Positions 29,058 to 38,352 are shown, counted from the first letter of the stretch. The stretch: DNA of 64,000 nt from Cupriavidus basilensis (GCF_008801925.2 NZ_CP062806.1:1-64000), one strand, 5' to 3'. Notes: a model not told the origin generated them from the letters alone. Numbers and translations: made by a program.

Positions 29058-30296
29058 TCACGAACTCAACGCGGCTGCCTGCGCCTGGAAGGCGCAGGCC
29101 ATCGCTTTGGCAATTTGTTCGAGGTTGCGGCTGTTCAGAGCCGCCACACAGATACGCCCGGTGTCTACGCCATAGATCCCGTGATCCTCACGTAGACGCC
29201 GCATCTGCACCGCGTCGAGCCCTGAATAGCTGAACATGCCCTTCTGTCGCGTGATGAATGAAAAATCCTTGTCGATGCCATACGACTGAAGAGCCGTGGC
29301 CAGATGTTGGCGGACTCGAAGGATGCGAAGTCGGATTGACTCTAACTCGGCCTGCCAATGTTCTCGTAGTGCGGGCGTTGACAGTACGGTCGTTACGAGG
29401 CGACCGCCGTGCGAGGGAGGGTTGGAATAGTTTGTGCGGATCAGGCCCTTAAGCTGGGAGCGAACGCGTGCTGCAGCCTCCGTGTCGGGGCAGACGACTG
29501 ATAAGGCGCCAACGCGCTCGCCATACAGCGAGAAGTTCTTGGACAACGAAGTGGCAACCAGGAAGGGCAGACCCGACGAAAGGAAGGTCCGGACAACGGA
29601 CGCATCATCCTCGAGCCCATCGCCAAAACCCTGATACGCATTGTCCAACAAGGGAATCAGCTGTCGGCGCGCAATCGTCTCCATGACTGCCGACCACGCT
29701 TCTGCAGGTAGATCATATCCGGTAGGGTTGTGGCAGCAGGCGTGGAGCACCACGACGGTGCCTGGAGCAGCCGACGAGAGATCTGCAATCATGCCGTCCA
29801 GGTCTGGCGTCTTGGCGCCGGCGGAAAGATAGCGATATGTACCCACATAGAGTCCGGCGCCACCAAGGACGCCGCGATGATTGTCCCAGGTGGGGTCGCT
29901 AACCATCGCGTGATCAGCACCCCCCCATTGTCTGAGGAAGTCTGCCGCCAGCCGCAATGCGCTGGTACCTCCCACGGTTTGTACCGTCGCGATTCGGCGC
30001 GCATCCGAGAGGTTGCCCATTGGCCCAAACACGACGGGAAGCACAGCATCCTGGAATGCGGTCGGCCCGTCGATTGGCTGGTAGCCTCGGGCAAGTCGGG
30101 ATGCAACGAGCGATGCCTCCGCTTCCGCAATGCAATCGAGAAGGGGTATCTTGCCGGAGTCGTCGTAGTAGACGCCAACAGCGAGATTGACCTTGTCATT
30201 GCGAGGATCTTGGGAAAACTGCTCGTTCAGCCCAAGGATAGGGTCCCGCGCCGCCATTGGTATCGTCGAAAGAAACATCTTGAACTCGCTCTGCAC
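29058..30296 (-). CDS. Class I aromatic/aspartate aminotransferase (TyrB/AspC-like)
   Basis: A 412-aa PLP-dependent class I aminotransferase. Visible blocks are DPILGLNEQFSQDPRNDKVN then LAVGVYYDDSGKIPLL (the AspC/TyrB signature), VVLHACCHNPTGYD (substrate loop), and the PLP-lysine block SLSKNFSLYGERVGAL. The ATG at 30278 (MFLSTIPM) is an equally plausible start six residues in. It is first in the minus-strand operon. In vivo it would transaminate an amino acid, probably aromatic or dicarboxylic, feeding the downstream dehydrogenases. Confidence 0.9.
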   Translation of the reverse strand: MQSEFKMFLSTIPMAARDPILGLNEQFSQDPRNDKVNLAVGVYYDDSGKIPLLDCIAEAEASLVASRLARGYQPIDGPTAFQDAVLPVVFGPMGNLSDARRIATVQTVGGTSALRLAADFLRQWGGADHAMVSDPTWDNHRGVLGGAGLYVGTYRYLSAGAKTPDLDGMIADLSSAAPGTVVVLHACCHNPTGYDLPAEAWSAVMETIARRQLIPLLDNAYQGFGDGLEDDASVVRTFLSSGLPFLVATSLSKNFSLYGERVGALSVVCPDTEAAARVRSQLKGLIRTNYSNPPSHGGRLVTTVLSTPALREHWQAELESIRLRILRVRQHLATALQSYGIDKDFSFITRQKGMFSYSGLDAVQMRRLREDHGIYGVDTGRICVAALNSRNLEQIAKAMACAFQAQAAALSS

Positions 30297-30415
30297 TATT
30301 GAGCTAGTTATTTTCCGGACGACCCACTAGGGCGTAAAACGAGTTTTTCTCCACTACTCGTGCGTTCGACGCAAGTATCTGGCCAATACGTGCCTTAAGC
30401 GGCACAAAAAAGGAG

Positions 30416-31321
30416 TTACTTTAGTCTCGCACTGAATTCCGCCTCAATGCCAACAACCCAGTCCCGGAACACCTGGACCAGTGCCGATTCCTTCTTGCGT
30501 TCGGGATAGACAAGACAGTAGCGCTTCTCATGCTTGAGCGTCAGGTCGAACGCCACCACCAAGTCGTTGCGTGCAATCTCGTCCTGCACATAAAAGCGAG
30601 GTACTAGCCCAGCGCCTAAGCCGGCCCGAGCAGCTTCAATCACCATGCCATAAAGCTCGAAATGCATGCCCGGAACAGGCGTGAAGTCGGCTACTCCGGC
30701 CAATTCAAACCAGTGCTTCCACGCCTCCGGCCTTGTGGACTTATGCAGCAGTGGGACCGCAGTCAGATTCGAAGGAGTCGACAACGACTCCACGTCGAAG
30801 TATCGGGGGCTAAGAATTGGGACCAACTCCTCGGCAAATAAGTCCACCTTCACCACATTGGTCCAAGATGGGTGATCGAAGTTAAGGGCTGCGTCAAAGT
30901 TCGTATCGTCGAAGCGGAAGGGAAGGGGCCGCTCGGACAGATTCAGGATGATGTCAGGATGCCGTTCCTTGAAGTCTCGCAGCCGAGGTAGCAGCCACCT
31001 ATTGGCGAAGGTAGGAATAACCGCGAGTTCCAGAACCCCGCCGACGCCCTTGTGAGACATCAGTGCCGATGTGTGTGCCTCGATGTCAGATAGGTTCCGC
31101 GCAATGTTCTTAAGATAAAGGCGGCCCGCATCGTTAAGGACCACTTGTTTGCGAACGCGCGTAAAGAGCTTCACGCCGAGAAAAGTCTCCAACGTCGCGA
31201 TTTGCCTGCTAACTGCGCTTTCGGTTAGACAGACTTCGTTCGCAGCGCGGGCAAAGCTGCCTTGCCGGGCTGCTGCCTCGAAAACCGTCAGCGCAATAGT
31301 GCTGGGAATGTTGCGTCTCAT
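30416..31321 (-). CDS. LysR-type transcriptional regulator (GcvA-like)
   Basis: A 301-aa LysR regulator from the ATG at 31321 (MRRNIPSTIALTVFEAAARQ); the longer frame to 31672 is not family-like. The HTH is SFARAANEVCLTESAVSRQI at about residues 20-39. The effector domain has the GcvA-type blocks LELAVIPTFANRWLLPRLRD and EAARAGLGAGLVPRFYV. It stands about 120 bases upstream of the aminotransferase operon in the same orientation and is the likely regulator of that operon. It is divergent from the small gene at 31452. Confidence 0.9.
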   Translation of the reverse strand: MRRNIPSTIALTVFEAAARQGSFARAANEVCLTESAVSRQIATLETFLGVKLFTRVRKQVVLNDAGRLYLKNIARNLSDIEAHTSALMSHKGVGGVLELAVIPTFANRWLLPRLRDFKERHPDIILNLSERPLPFRFDDTNFDAALNFDHPSWTNVVKVDLFAEELVPILSPRYFDVESLSTPSNLTAVPLLHKSTRPEAWKHWFELAGVADFTPVPGMHFELYGMVIEAARAGLGAGLVPRFYVQDEIARNDLVVAFDLTLKHEKRYCLVYPERKKESALVQVFRDWVVGIEAEFSARLK

Positions 31322-31451
31322 GAGTGATACCTGCAGTGCATGCGAAAACCGCATCATTCGCTGATTATTACGCAATTGCAGTAGGAGGGTCGGATGCCGA
31401 TACTCCGGAGTTACCCGCAGCAGAGCGGGGAAGCGATAAAAGGAGACAAGT

Positions 31452-31757
31452 ATGGGCCAGAGCCTAATGCACCGGATCCGGGAGGCCATGGTTGAGGCGG
31501 CGCCGTTCGAGCCTCTGGTCAGCCACCATGACCGCGATGCGGCAATCACGCTATTGCGCCGGGCACTCACCAGCGGTGATGCGGAAGAAACGCTTGTATA
31601 TCTCGCGGCTGCGGTTGAACTCCGGGCCTTCATCTCGGAAGACATTTGGCACCATTGCCGTGACGCTGCCAACGATAGTGGCGACGCCGCGCTCGGCCGC
31701 CTCTTTCGCAGTGCGCGCGGTCGGTCCTACATCTCACCAATCGCGCGCAAACGATAG
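31452..31757 (+). CDS. Hypothetical protein
   Basis: A 101-aa protein starting MGQSLMHRIREAMVEA after a strong Shine-Dalgarno (AAAAGGAGACAAGT then ATG). It is helical and soluble, with a paired-helix look (DAAITLLRRALTSGDAEETLVYLAAAVELRAFI). No family is recognised. It is divergent from the LysR gene with about 130 bases between starts. The truncated IS605 copy lies about 70 bases downstream, so any operon partner has been lost or displaced. Confidence 0.5.
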   Translation: MGQSLMHRIREAMVEAAPFEPLVSHHDRDAAITLLRRALTSGDAEETLVYLAAAVELRAFISEDIWHHCRDAANDSGDAALGRLFRSARGRSYISPIARKR

Positions 31758-31824
31758 CCACCGGCATGTGCCCAAGCACGTGAGCGCGGTAAAGAGTACC
31801 GCCTATGAACTCATCTCTAGGTTC

Positions 31825-32675
31825 TTGACTTCCTCTCCGGGCTAACCCCCGGAGATTCCTCCAGCGAGCGCCTGAAGTCCCAGGCGGGCACTGTTCCGGG
31901 CCGCGTTCGTGTCGCGGTCGTGGACCGACCCGCACGAACAGCACGTCCACTGCCTTATTCCAAGGCCGGCCCTACCTTTCGGACTGCTCGCGGATATGAC
32001 TCCGCAGCACGAGCACGTTTGGGTTGAAAACGCTTCGTTGACCTCTGCGAACACCACACATTGCCTGATGGCCTTGTACTTGAGTTGTGTCCGGAACGTG
32101 GTCCACGCGGCGTCGTGTACGGACTTCGCCATACGCGTTTTTGCCAGCGCTTTCGCGTTCACGTTGCCTACGAAGATGCACGCATGTCTTTTGACCAGCG
32201 CCGATGTTTCCTTATGGATGGCGTCCTTGCGCTGGTTTGCGATCTTGGCGTGGATTGCCTTCACGCGGCGCTTCTTGTTCGCTCGTTGAGCGATGCCAAG
32301 CGCTTGCTCAGACTCGCGATAGAAGCGCTTAGGCTCGAATTTCTCACCGTCGCTGTACGTCGCCAAGGTCTTCAGACCAAGATCGATGCCGATCACGCCC
32401 GAGCCATCCGGCACGCGTTTTTCTTCGACCTCCACCTTGACAGCGATGTTGACGTACCAACGCCCGCGCGAGTCCTCGTTGAAGCTGCCCGCGCCAAGCT
32501 CATACTTCGACAGGCCATACGAGTCCCACAGGCCGATCTGAAGACCATTGAAGTGCAGTTGCCCGTTCTTGTACTTGATGCCTTCGCCCTTGAACGGAAC
32601 CCATCCGAGCGAATACTTCGGCGACTTGCGGTTGCTCACGCGCCAATTGAGTTTCTGGCGCCTGAACTGTTTAAG
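31825..32675 (-). mobile_element. Truncated second IS200/IS605 copy (right end + tnpB part)
   Basis: An 851-base segment that appears identical to 22730-23580. It starts with the same right end (TCAA on the minus strand) and hairpin, then breaks off inside tnpB after TTTAAG at 32675. tnpA and the left end are missing, so it cannot move by itself. The flanking DNA just outside TCAA differs from the first copy, so it is a separate insertion or rearranged copy. Confidence 0.88.
31842..32675 (-). pseudogene. TnpB, 5'-truncated
   Basis: Encodes residues from about 89 to the end of the TnpB at 22747-23841, identical wherever the translations overlap. RuvC-I Asp, zinc ribbon and RuvC-III motifs remain, as does the Gly at the RuvC-II position. 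The N-terminal ~88 residues are lost at the junction at 32675. A GTG at 32639 could act as a start, but the product would lack the N-terminal RNA/DNA-recognition region. Confidence 0.85.
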
Positions 32676-32818
32676 GATCGCCTGAAAGACTCAGTTTCGT
32701 GACCCAGGCGTCCTATCGACACCATCGCGGTTTGGATCTCCGCGGCTATCCAGATGGTTGCGTCAGCGCAATCCCGTTCCCTACCCGGTTGGGAGGCCAT
32801 CTGGCCCCTCAATCGGCG

Positions 32819-33070
32819 TCACACGCCGTACGCAAGCAGCGCTCTGCGAGCCATCCAGAGATTGCTTGGTGCAAACAGCGTCTTCAGTTGCGCCGTGTTC
32901 TTCGCGAGACCTCGGTAACGGACCTTGGCCATGCCGAACTGCTGCTTCAACGCCCGGAATGGATGTTCCACCTTCCCCCGGATCTTCGCTTTGATCGATC
33001 CGAAGAGGGCTGCACGGCAATCGGGTGGGTAGATCGCCAGGCGGCCGTATGACGCCAACAAGTCAGGCAT
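32819..33070 (-). pseudogene. IS5-family transposase C-terminal fragment
   Basis: Minus-strand translation ends with SIKAKIRGKVEHPFRALKQQ then FGMAKVRYRGLAKNTAQLKT and LFAPSNLWMARRALLA. This is the C-terminal catalytic Glu-containing region of IS5-type DDE transposases (KVEHPFRxxKxQFG, KVRYRGLAKNTAQL). The N-terminal and central parts are absent. It abuts the truncated IS605 copy, marking a rearrangement point. Confidence 0.8.
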
Positions 33071-33151
33071 GCATGATTGATGCCCACTTGGACGGAATGG
33101 CGGTAGTATCCAAGGGCGGCCTTGGGCTGGACCAATCGTCGCAGCCGATTT

Positions 33152-34135
33152 TCAAGCGGGGAGGGGGAGAACCAAGGAATGGCTATGCTGAGCGCTCACA
33201 ATCTTCTCCAATAACGGCGTTGCAAAATCCAGGAACAAGCGTGTCGTGAACGACACGCCACGCCGTGTCGGCATTAGCGAGTACAACTGCGACGCATCTG
33301 GCTGCCACTCGGATTGCGGATCGAACGCGTCCACCAACTGGCCATGCGCGATGGCCGTCAAACATAAATATCGGGGCAGGGCGGCGACGCCGAGGCCGGC
33401 GCCTACAGCCGACAGGAGCACTGACATGTTCCCGCACATCAGCCTAGGGAGATGACGAAGCCGGTATCGGTTCTTGCCGGATTGCGAGAAGTCGATTTTC
33501 TTTATCCCGTCGTGCGCCGCCAGTGCGATCAGGCCAAGTTCAGGCACCTCGCTCGGATGCAGCAGGAGCTTGCCTTGCCGCATCCGTAACAAGTCGGCAC
33601 TCATTGCCATCACCATCGGGACGGGAGTGATCACGCGCGTGATCAGGCTGGAGTCGTCGAGGGGCGTGGACGAAACGCGAAAGGCCAGATCCGCTCGCTC
33701 GCTAACCAGGTCGACGATCTGGTCGGCCGCATTGATGACAATGCGCACGTGCGGGTATTGCCGGCAAAAGCGCGAAACTACCGAAATGAGCGCATTTGCC
33801 GCCAGCGTGGAGGAGCAGGCGACGCGCAACACGCCGCGGGGCTCGCCATACAGTTCGGAGGCGATGTTAAAAGCAGCCCTTGCCTCTTGGGCCAGGATCC
33901 TAGCGTGACTGTAGACCTGTTCGCCTGCCGACGTCAGAGATATGTGGCGGGTGTTGCGCTGCAGCAAGCGCACGCCCATGCGCTGTTCCAGTTCGGCAAT
34001 GCGCCGGCTTAGTTTGGAGCGCTGTAGCCCCAGATTGCGCGCAGCCGCGGAGAAGCCATCGTGATCCACGATCTCAGCGAAGAACAACAAATCTTCAAGC
34101 CTGTCCACGTCGCACCTCTTCAGCGAGCCCATCAT
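33152..34135 (-). CDS. LysR-type transcriptional regulator
   Basis: A 327-aa full-length LysR regulator. The HTH is at about residues 15-45 (FFAEIVDHDGFSAAARNLGL then QRSKLSRRIAELEQRMGVRL). The effector domain begins RGVLRVACSSTLAANALI and includes DLVSERADLAFRVS, as in the LTTR group with an AlsR/DmlR-like look. It is divergent from the metallo-hydrolase gene at 34385 across ~250 bases, the usual arrangement for control of the 34.4-38.3 kb genes. The start could also be the second Met. Confidence 0.9.
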   Translation of the reverse strand: MMGSLKRCDVDRLEDLLFFAEIVDHDGFSAAARNLGLQRSKLSRRIAELEQRMGVRLLQRNTRHISLTSAGEQVYSHARILAQEARAAFNIASELYGEPRGVLRVACSSTLAANALISVVSRFCRQYPHVRIVINAADQIVDLVSERADLAFRVSSTPLDDSSLITRVITPVPMVMAMSADLLRMRQGKLLLHPSEVPELGLIALAAHDGIKKIDFSQSGKNRYRLRHLPRLMCGNMSVLLSAVGAGLGVAALPRYLCLTAIAHGQLVDAFDPQSEWQPDASQLYSLMPTRRGVSFTTRLFLDFATPLLEKIVSAQHSHSLVLPLPA

Positions 34136-34384
34136 ATTGTCCTACTCAGCAGGACAAAGTATTGCCGGCAATGTTCATTCCCGCAAGGCGTGTGTTCGAC
34201 TAGACTCTTCTGAAACACATGGTTAATACGCACCGGGCCAGGAAAGGGCGGCTATCGGAAATGAACATTCGATGCGCGGAGTTGGTGATGCCGATGCCTG
34301 GAGAATCAATGGCTCATGACAGGCCATGGGTGCGAAGCTGAATTTCAGTCACGCATGGTCTTTTGACACCAAAGGGAAATTTCG

Positions 34385-35311
34385 ATGCGCCTCTTTCATC
34401 GATCGCTCGTGGCTGTGATCGTCAGTCTCCCGTTTCACTTGGCCGTTGCCGCGAGCGACACGGGGGTGACGGTCGATTTTTCGACGTATCGTAATCGCCC
34501 CATGCTCGATGATTTCACGGCAGCGGTCTGCCCCGACAACCCGCGCGACCTGGTTCAGATTAAGGGCAATCTTTATCGTCACACCACAGGAGCCGGGCTG
34601 GCTGTACACAGCGGTTTCGTGCTGGTCACGAAGGAGGGTGCGTTGGTCATTGATCCCGCCATGACATGCACGGCAGGCTGGCTGCGCGACGAGATCAAGA
34701 AGCGCTTCAACGTCCCCGTGAAGTACGTGGTCTATACCCACGGGCACGCCGACCACATCAGTGGGGGCCAGGTGTTCCAGCAGGACGGCGCGATCGTGGT
34801 TGCCAACCGACGCGCACTTGAGCCCATCGTCGGCGAGAGGATTCCTACTGCCGTGACGAACCGGGTGTTCGATACCGACATGCGCATCGACCTGGGCGGC
34901 GAGACCGTGCTGCTGCATCGCGAGGCACCGAGCCATTCAGACAACGTGACAATGGTGCTGTTTCCCAAGTACAAGGCGCTACAGTGCACTGATGTATGTG
35001 AAAGCAAGTCGATGCCTTACAACGACTTCCTTGACTTCTACTATCCGGGCTGGGTTGAAACGCTCGACTGGGTCGCCAAGCAGGACGTCGACATCATCGA
35101 TGTCGGTCACTTCACGCCAGCCATCAAGGCCGACCAGGCCGCGCTGCGCAACTACATCGTCAGCCTGCATCGGCAGGTGCTGAATTTGGTCCGTGCGGGG
35201 CAGTCGTGGGACCAGCTCTATCGCAACGTCAAGTTCAGCAAGGAGGTGCAGCAGTGGATTGCCTTCAGCACCATGAAGACGCTCAACATCGTCGATATGC
35301 ATCGATGGTGA
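34385..35311 (+). CDS. Exported metallo-beta-lactamase-fold hydrolase
   Basis: A 308-aa protein with an N-terminal signal peptide (MRLFHRSLVAVIVSLPFHLA, cleavage near VAA). The MBL zinc motif THGHADH lies at about residues 119-125, with a later His in REAPSHSDN and a C-terminal DVGHFTP. This subgroup includes hydrolases and thiolesterase-like enzymes of unknown substrate. It is first in a plus-strand group with an exported FMN dehydrogenase and a pirin relic. A periplasmic role in processing a small organic substrate is likely; the exact reaction is unknown. Confidence 0.85.
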   Translation: MRLFHRSLVAVIVSLPFHLAVAASDTGVTVDFSTYRNRPMLDDFTAAVCPDNPRDLVQIKGNLYRHTTGAGLAVHSGFVLVTKEGALVIDPAMTCTAGWLRDEIKKRFNVPVKYVVYTHGHADHISGGQVFQQDGAIVVANRRALEPIVGERIPTAVTNRVFDTDMRIDLGGETVLLHREAPSHSDNVTMVLFPKYKALQCTDVCESKSMPYNDFLDFYYPGWVETLDWVAKQDVDIIDVGHFTPAIKADQAALRNYIVSLHRQVLNLVRAGQSWDQLYRNVKFSKEVQQWIAFSTMKTLNIVDMHRW

Positions 35312-35445
35312 CCAACCGCCGGCGCGGGGAGTGGTAGACCGCCCGCACTAGCAAAGGGAAGCATACGCAGCGCGAAATCGCTGGATGGCGATGTCGATGG
35401 TCCTGCCCCCCTTTTTTATGAGTCTCAGCCATATTGAGGTAATGG

Positions 35446-36660
35446 ATGCATCAGTCTCGCCGCAATCTGCTGCGCAGTGCGGGCGCTGGCTTGGCCTTGG
35501 CTGCCGCCGGTGCATCCAAAGTCCAGGCCACGGCCAAGCCGCGTGCCGAGTGCGCGACCGTGGTGCCTGCGGCTGCTCGCAATCGGAAGCTCGACATCAT
35601 CAGTCTTGACCGCCTGGAGAACCAGGCCAAGCAGGTGACGACATCCGGAGCCTATGTTTTCATCGCTGAAGCGGCGCGCGACGAGTGGACTCTACGGGAG
35701 AATCGGCGCGCATTCTGCGACTATCCGATCTTGATGCATCGTCTGGCAGGCGTTGCGGCCAAGGACATTGATCTGGGCATCGACCTACTTGGTCATCGCC
35801 TGCCTTACCCGATCATTGCAGCGCCGGCCAAGGCGCATACGTTCGTGCATCCCGGCGGCGAGGTAGCGATGGCCGCCGGGGTGGGGCTAGCGCGAACGCT
35901 GTGTCAGTCTTTAGGCGCGGCGTCCAAGCCGCTAGAAGCCATAGTCGGCGCGACTAAGGGGCCGAAGTGGTTCCAACTGTACGTTAATGCGGATGTCGGC
36001 GTGACCCGCGAACTTCTGTTGCGTGCACGCCAAGCCGAGTACATTGCGAATAGCATCACTGCGGATGCATCGGGTCCGGGTATTAGCGACACATTCGTGA
36101 GCCTGGGGAGCCCGTTCCCGCCCAATTTCACGTTCGGCAACCATGATCCACGTTATGGTGGTCGCGGCGACTTTGCCGATCAGAAGGTCGGACTTACACC
36201 TGACGATATCGGCTTCGTGCGGTCGGTGACTGGGTTGCCGGTCGTAGTCAAGGGCATCCTACCCGCGCAAGATGCGGATACGGCCATCAAGGCCGGCGCC
36301 TCGACGATCCAGGTATCCAATCACGGCGGAAGACGGCTCGATGGCGTGCCTGTATCGATCGGCGTGCTGCAGGAGGTAGTAGGCGTCGTCAAAGGGCGGG
36401 TGCCGGTCATTCTCGATAGCGGCATCCGTCGGGGGATCGATGTCTTTAGGGTGTTGACACTCTGGGTGCAGGTCGTTGCCGTCGGCCGGCCCATGATGTA
36501 CGGTCTGGCCCTCGGCGGATCGATGGGCGTTCAGAGCGTATTCGACCAACTGCGCGATGAGATGCGCAGCACGATGCTTCTGGCCGGGGCCAGGTCCGTG
36601 AGCGAGCTTTCTCCGAACTATCTTCGGCCGGGACCTGCCCCGGCTGCGCACCTGGTTTGA
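35446..36660 (+). CDS. FMN-dependent 2-hydroxy-acid dehydrogenase/oxidase, Tat-exported
   Basis: A 404-aa protein of the lactate/glycolate oxidase family. It starts with a twin-arginine-like signal (HQSRRNLLRSAGAGLALAAA), unusual because most family members are cytoplasmic. The barrel shows LPYPIIAAPAKAHTFVHPGG, then KWFQLYVNADVGVTRELL, then VVKGILPAQDADTAIKAGAS. The active-site/FMN motif SNHGGRRLD contains the catalytic His. The phosphate-binding block is LDSGIRRGIDVFR. The neighbours (MBL hydrolase, beta-helix-like protein) could form a periplasmic hydroxy-acid pathway. The export of a folded FMN enzyme fits Tat. Confidence 0.9.
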   Translation: MHQSRRNLLRSAGAGLALAAAGASKVQATAKPRAECATVVPAAARNRKLDIISLDRLENQAKQVTTSGAYVFIAEAARDEWTLRENRRAFCDYPILMHRLAGVAAKDIDLGIDLLGHRLPYPIIAAPAKAHTFVHPGGEVAMAAGVGLARTLCQSLGAASKPLEAIVGATKGPKWFQLYVNADVGVTRELLLRARQAEYIANSITADASGPGISDTFVSLGSPFPPNFTFGNHDPRYGGRGDFADQKVGLTPDDIGFVRSVTGLPVVVKGILPAQDADTAIKAGASTIQVSNHGGRRLDGVPVSIGVLQEVVGVVKGRVPVILDSGIRRGIDVFRVLTLWVQVVAVGRPMMYGLALGGSMGVQSVFDQLRDEMRSTMLLAGARSVSELSPNYLRPGPAPAAHLV

Positions 36661-36694
36661 TCCCATTGCATCGTAGTCATCTCGGAGACATGGT

Positions 36695-37933
36695 ATGAAC
36701 GACCAAGTAGAACTCGTTGACACCCCGGAAGCGCTTCAGGCCGCAACGCGTGACATGGCGCGCCGGGTCATCACCGTCGGTGGCATCCTGACCGATCTGC
36801 CGACGATCCGGCTCGCCCCTGGACAAACACTGGCTGGCGACGGCAACGGCGCCGTCATCCGCTTTGCACAAGGTAGCGATGGCCTCCAGCTCAGCGCCGA
36901 CAATGCCATCACGGACCTGCACGTCGAGACGTCGCCGGACAAGCGTGCCATCTTCAACGATACCGGCGTCGAAAGCCTGGGCCAGTTGCGCCTGGCTAAT
37001 GTCTCCACTATCGGCCAGGTTCAACTCTTGGCCAGGGACAAGGTCCGCGCGGGACACGTCGCCGTCGACGGGCTGGACGTCATCGCGGCGGATGCTCGCG
37101 GCCAGTCGGATAGGCCGCAAGGCTATGGCGTACATGTGACACAGGGCGGATTCACGCTTTGGAATATGCAGGCCGACCCGAACGTCGTCATCAGCGCCCA
37201 ACTCAAGGGTCTGTCGGCCGGCCGGCCGACGGCACCGGTACTCGGCAGCGGAATTTTTGTAAGCGGTACGCCCGGTGGTGGGCGGCTCACCGTGCCGGTC
37301 CTGGAGACCGGTGCTGTGTATAGCGACGGCAAGATCGCCTCGGGCGCGCCGGATCAGATCACCGGCGGCGTCTTTACTGTGCACAACGCGTTCGTCGACA
37401 TCGTGCGCAATCTTGGGCCGGTCGTGACCTATGGCGTGAATGACATGGTGCTCGACAACTGGGGTGCGGTCGACCAGTGGGACGCGCACGAGAAACTCAC
37501 GTCGTATGGCCCGAGCGGCATCGGCTTTGTCAATTTCGGCACAGTGAATGAGTTGCGCGTGCATGCCCCTATTGAGACCTTCGGCCAAGGTGCCCGTGGC
37601 TTTAATGTCTACGACGGCACCGTCAACCTCGCCGAGATTGACCGTATCACGACACATGCAGATGGCGCGGTCGGCATCCAGATCAGCCAGCCGATCGGAC
37701 GTTTGCGCGTGTATCGCGGCATCGAGACGTTCGGCGGCACAGGTGACTCCCTCGTGAAGGGCGTGGTCGTGACGCTGTCGGCGATTGCGCTCAGCATCAA
37801 GACGGGCGGTTCCGCGCGGGAGATCGACATCGAGGGCGGCGTGATCGCGCATGGTAAGGACATCGTACCGCTTGAGGTTCACGGCACCATCGGCACGCTG
37901 CAAATCGACAACGTTGTTGCGGCAGCGGTGTAG
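36695..37933 (+). CDS. Predicted parallel beta-helix protein
   Basis: A 412-aa protein with no signal peptide. It is built of many short Gly/Asp/Val-rich strands, for example LAPGQTLAGDGNGAVIRFAQ, then LDNWGAVDQWDAHEKLTSYG and TVNELRVHAPIETFGQGARG. This repetitive pattern is what right-handed beta-helix proteins show. It begins 34 bases after the FMN dehydrogenase and precedes the pirin remnant, so the genes are probably cotranscribed. No catalytic motif is evident. The function is unknown; carbohydrate or surface binding is a family-level possibility. Confidence 0.6.
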   Translation: MNDQVELVDTPEALQAATRDMARRVITVGGILTDLPTIRLAPGQTLAGDGNGAVIRFAQGSDGLQLSADNAITDLHVETSPDKRAIFNDTGVESLGQLRLANVSTIGQVQLLARDKVRAGHVAVDGLDVIAADARGQSDRPQGYGVHVTQGGFTLWNMQADPNVVISAQLKGLSAGRPTAPVLGSGIFVSGTPGGGRLTVPVLETGAVYSDGKIASGAPDQITGGVFTVHNAFVDIVRNLGPVVTYGVNDMVLDNWGAVDQWDAHEKLTSYGPSGIGFVNFGTVNELRVHAPIETFGQGARGFNVYDGTVNLAEIDRITTHADGAVGIQISQPIGRLRVYRGIETFGGTGDSLVKGVVVTLSAIALSIKTGGSAREIDIEGGVIAHGKDIVPLEVHGTIGTLQIDNVVAAAV

Positions 37934-37958
37934 TCCGCCAGCCCTAGGGGCCTGAGCC

Positions 37959-38352
37959 ATGAAAGGACGCCCCATCGCTACCATCCTACCCGGGCACCGT
38001 ATTATCGATGACGGCGACATGCTGCAATGGCGGGCATTGCAGCTGCATGACCGCGTATCGCTCGGGTCCTTCGTCTTCCTCAATCACTATCGTCAATCGT
38101 CACCTCGGCCGGCGCGGCATCGGCGACGCAGCGCACCCCCACGCAGGCATCGAGGTGATCAGCTACCTGCTGGAGGGCGGAGTCGAACACCGCGACAGTG
38201 AGGGGTTTCGGGACATTTTCGGCCCCGGGGACGCCCAGCGGATTCGTGCTGGTCGTGGCATCCTGCACGCAGAGGCGCCTGCAAGCGGGCGCCATGGTCT
38301 ACAGCTCTGGACGAGCTTGCCGCCCGACCGGAAGTTCATTGACCCTGCCTAG
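37959..38352 (+). pseudogene. Pirin-family protein, frameshifted and 3'-truncated
   Basis: The pirin N-terminus reads in one frame (ATILPGHRIIDDGDMLQWRA, then GSFVFLNHYRQ) and continues in another with the metal-binding block HPHAGIEVISYLLEGGVEHR. Then come PGDAQRIRAGRGILHAEAP and LQLWTSLPPDRKFIDPA. The frame change is near 38090-38110. The rest of pirin (the second cupin) is missing, replaced after 38352 by ISL3 sequence. The His/Glu metal ligands HPHAG and HAE remain, but the gene cannot be functional. Confidence 0.8.

Noticed and set aside
36677..38083. A 468-codon minus-strand frame opposite the beta-helix gene
   Set aside because: Its composition is that of a shadow frame, and it crosses the pirin start. 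The plus-strand frame follows the FMN dehydrogenase with normal operon spacing.
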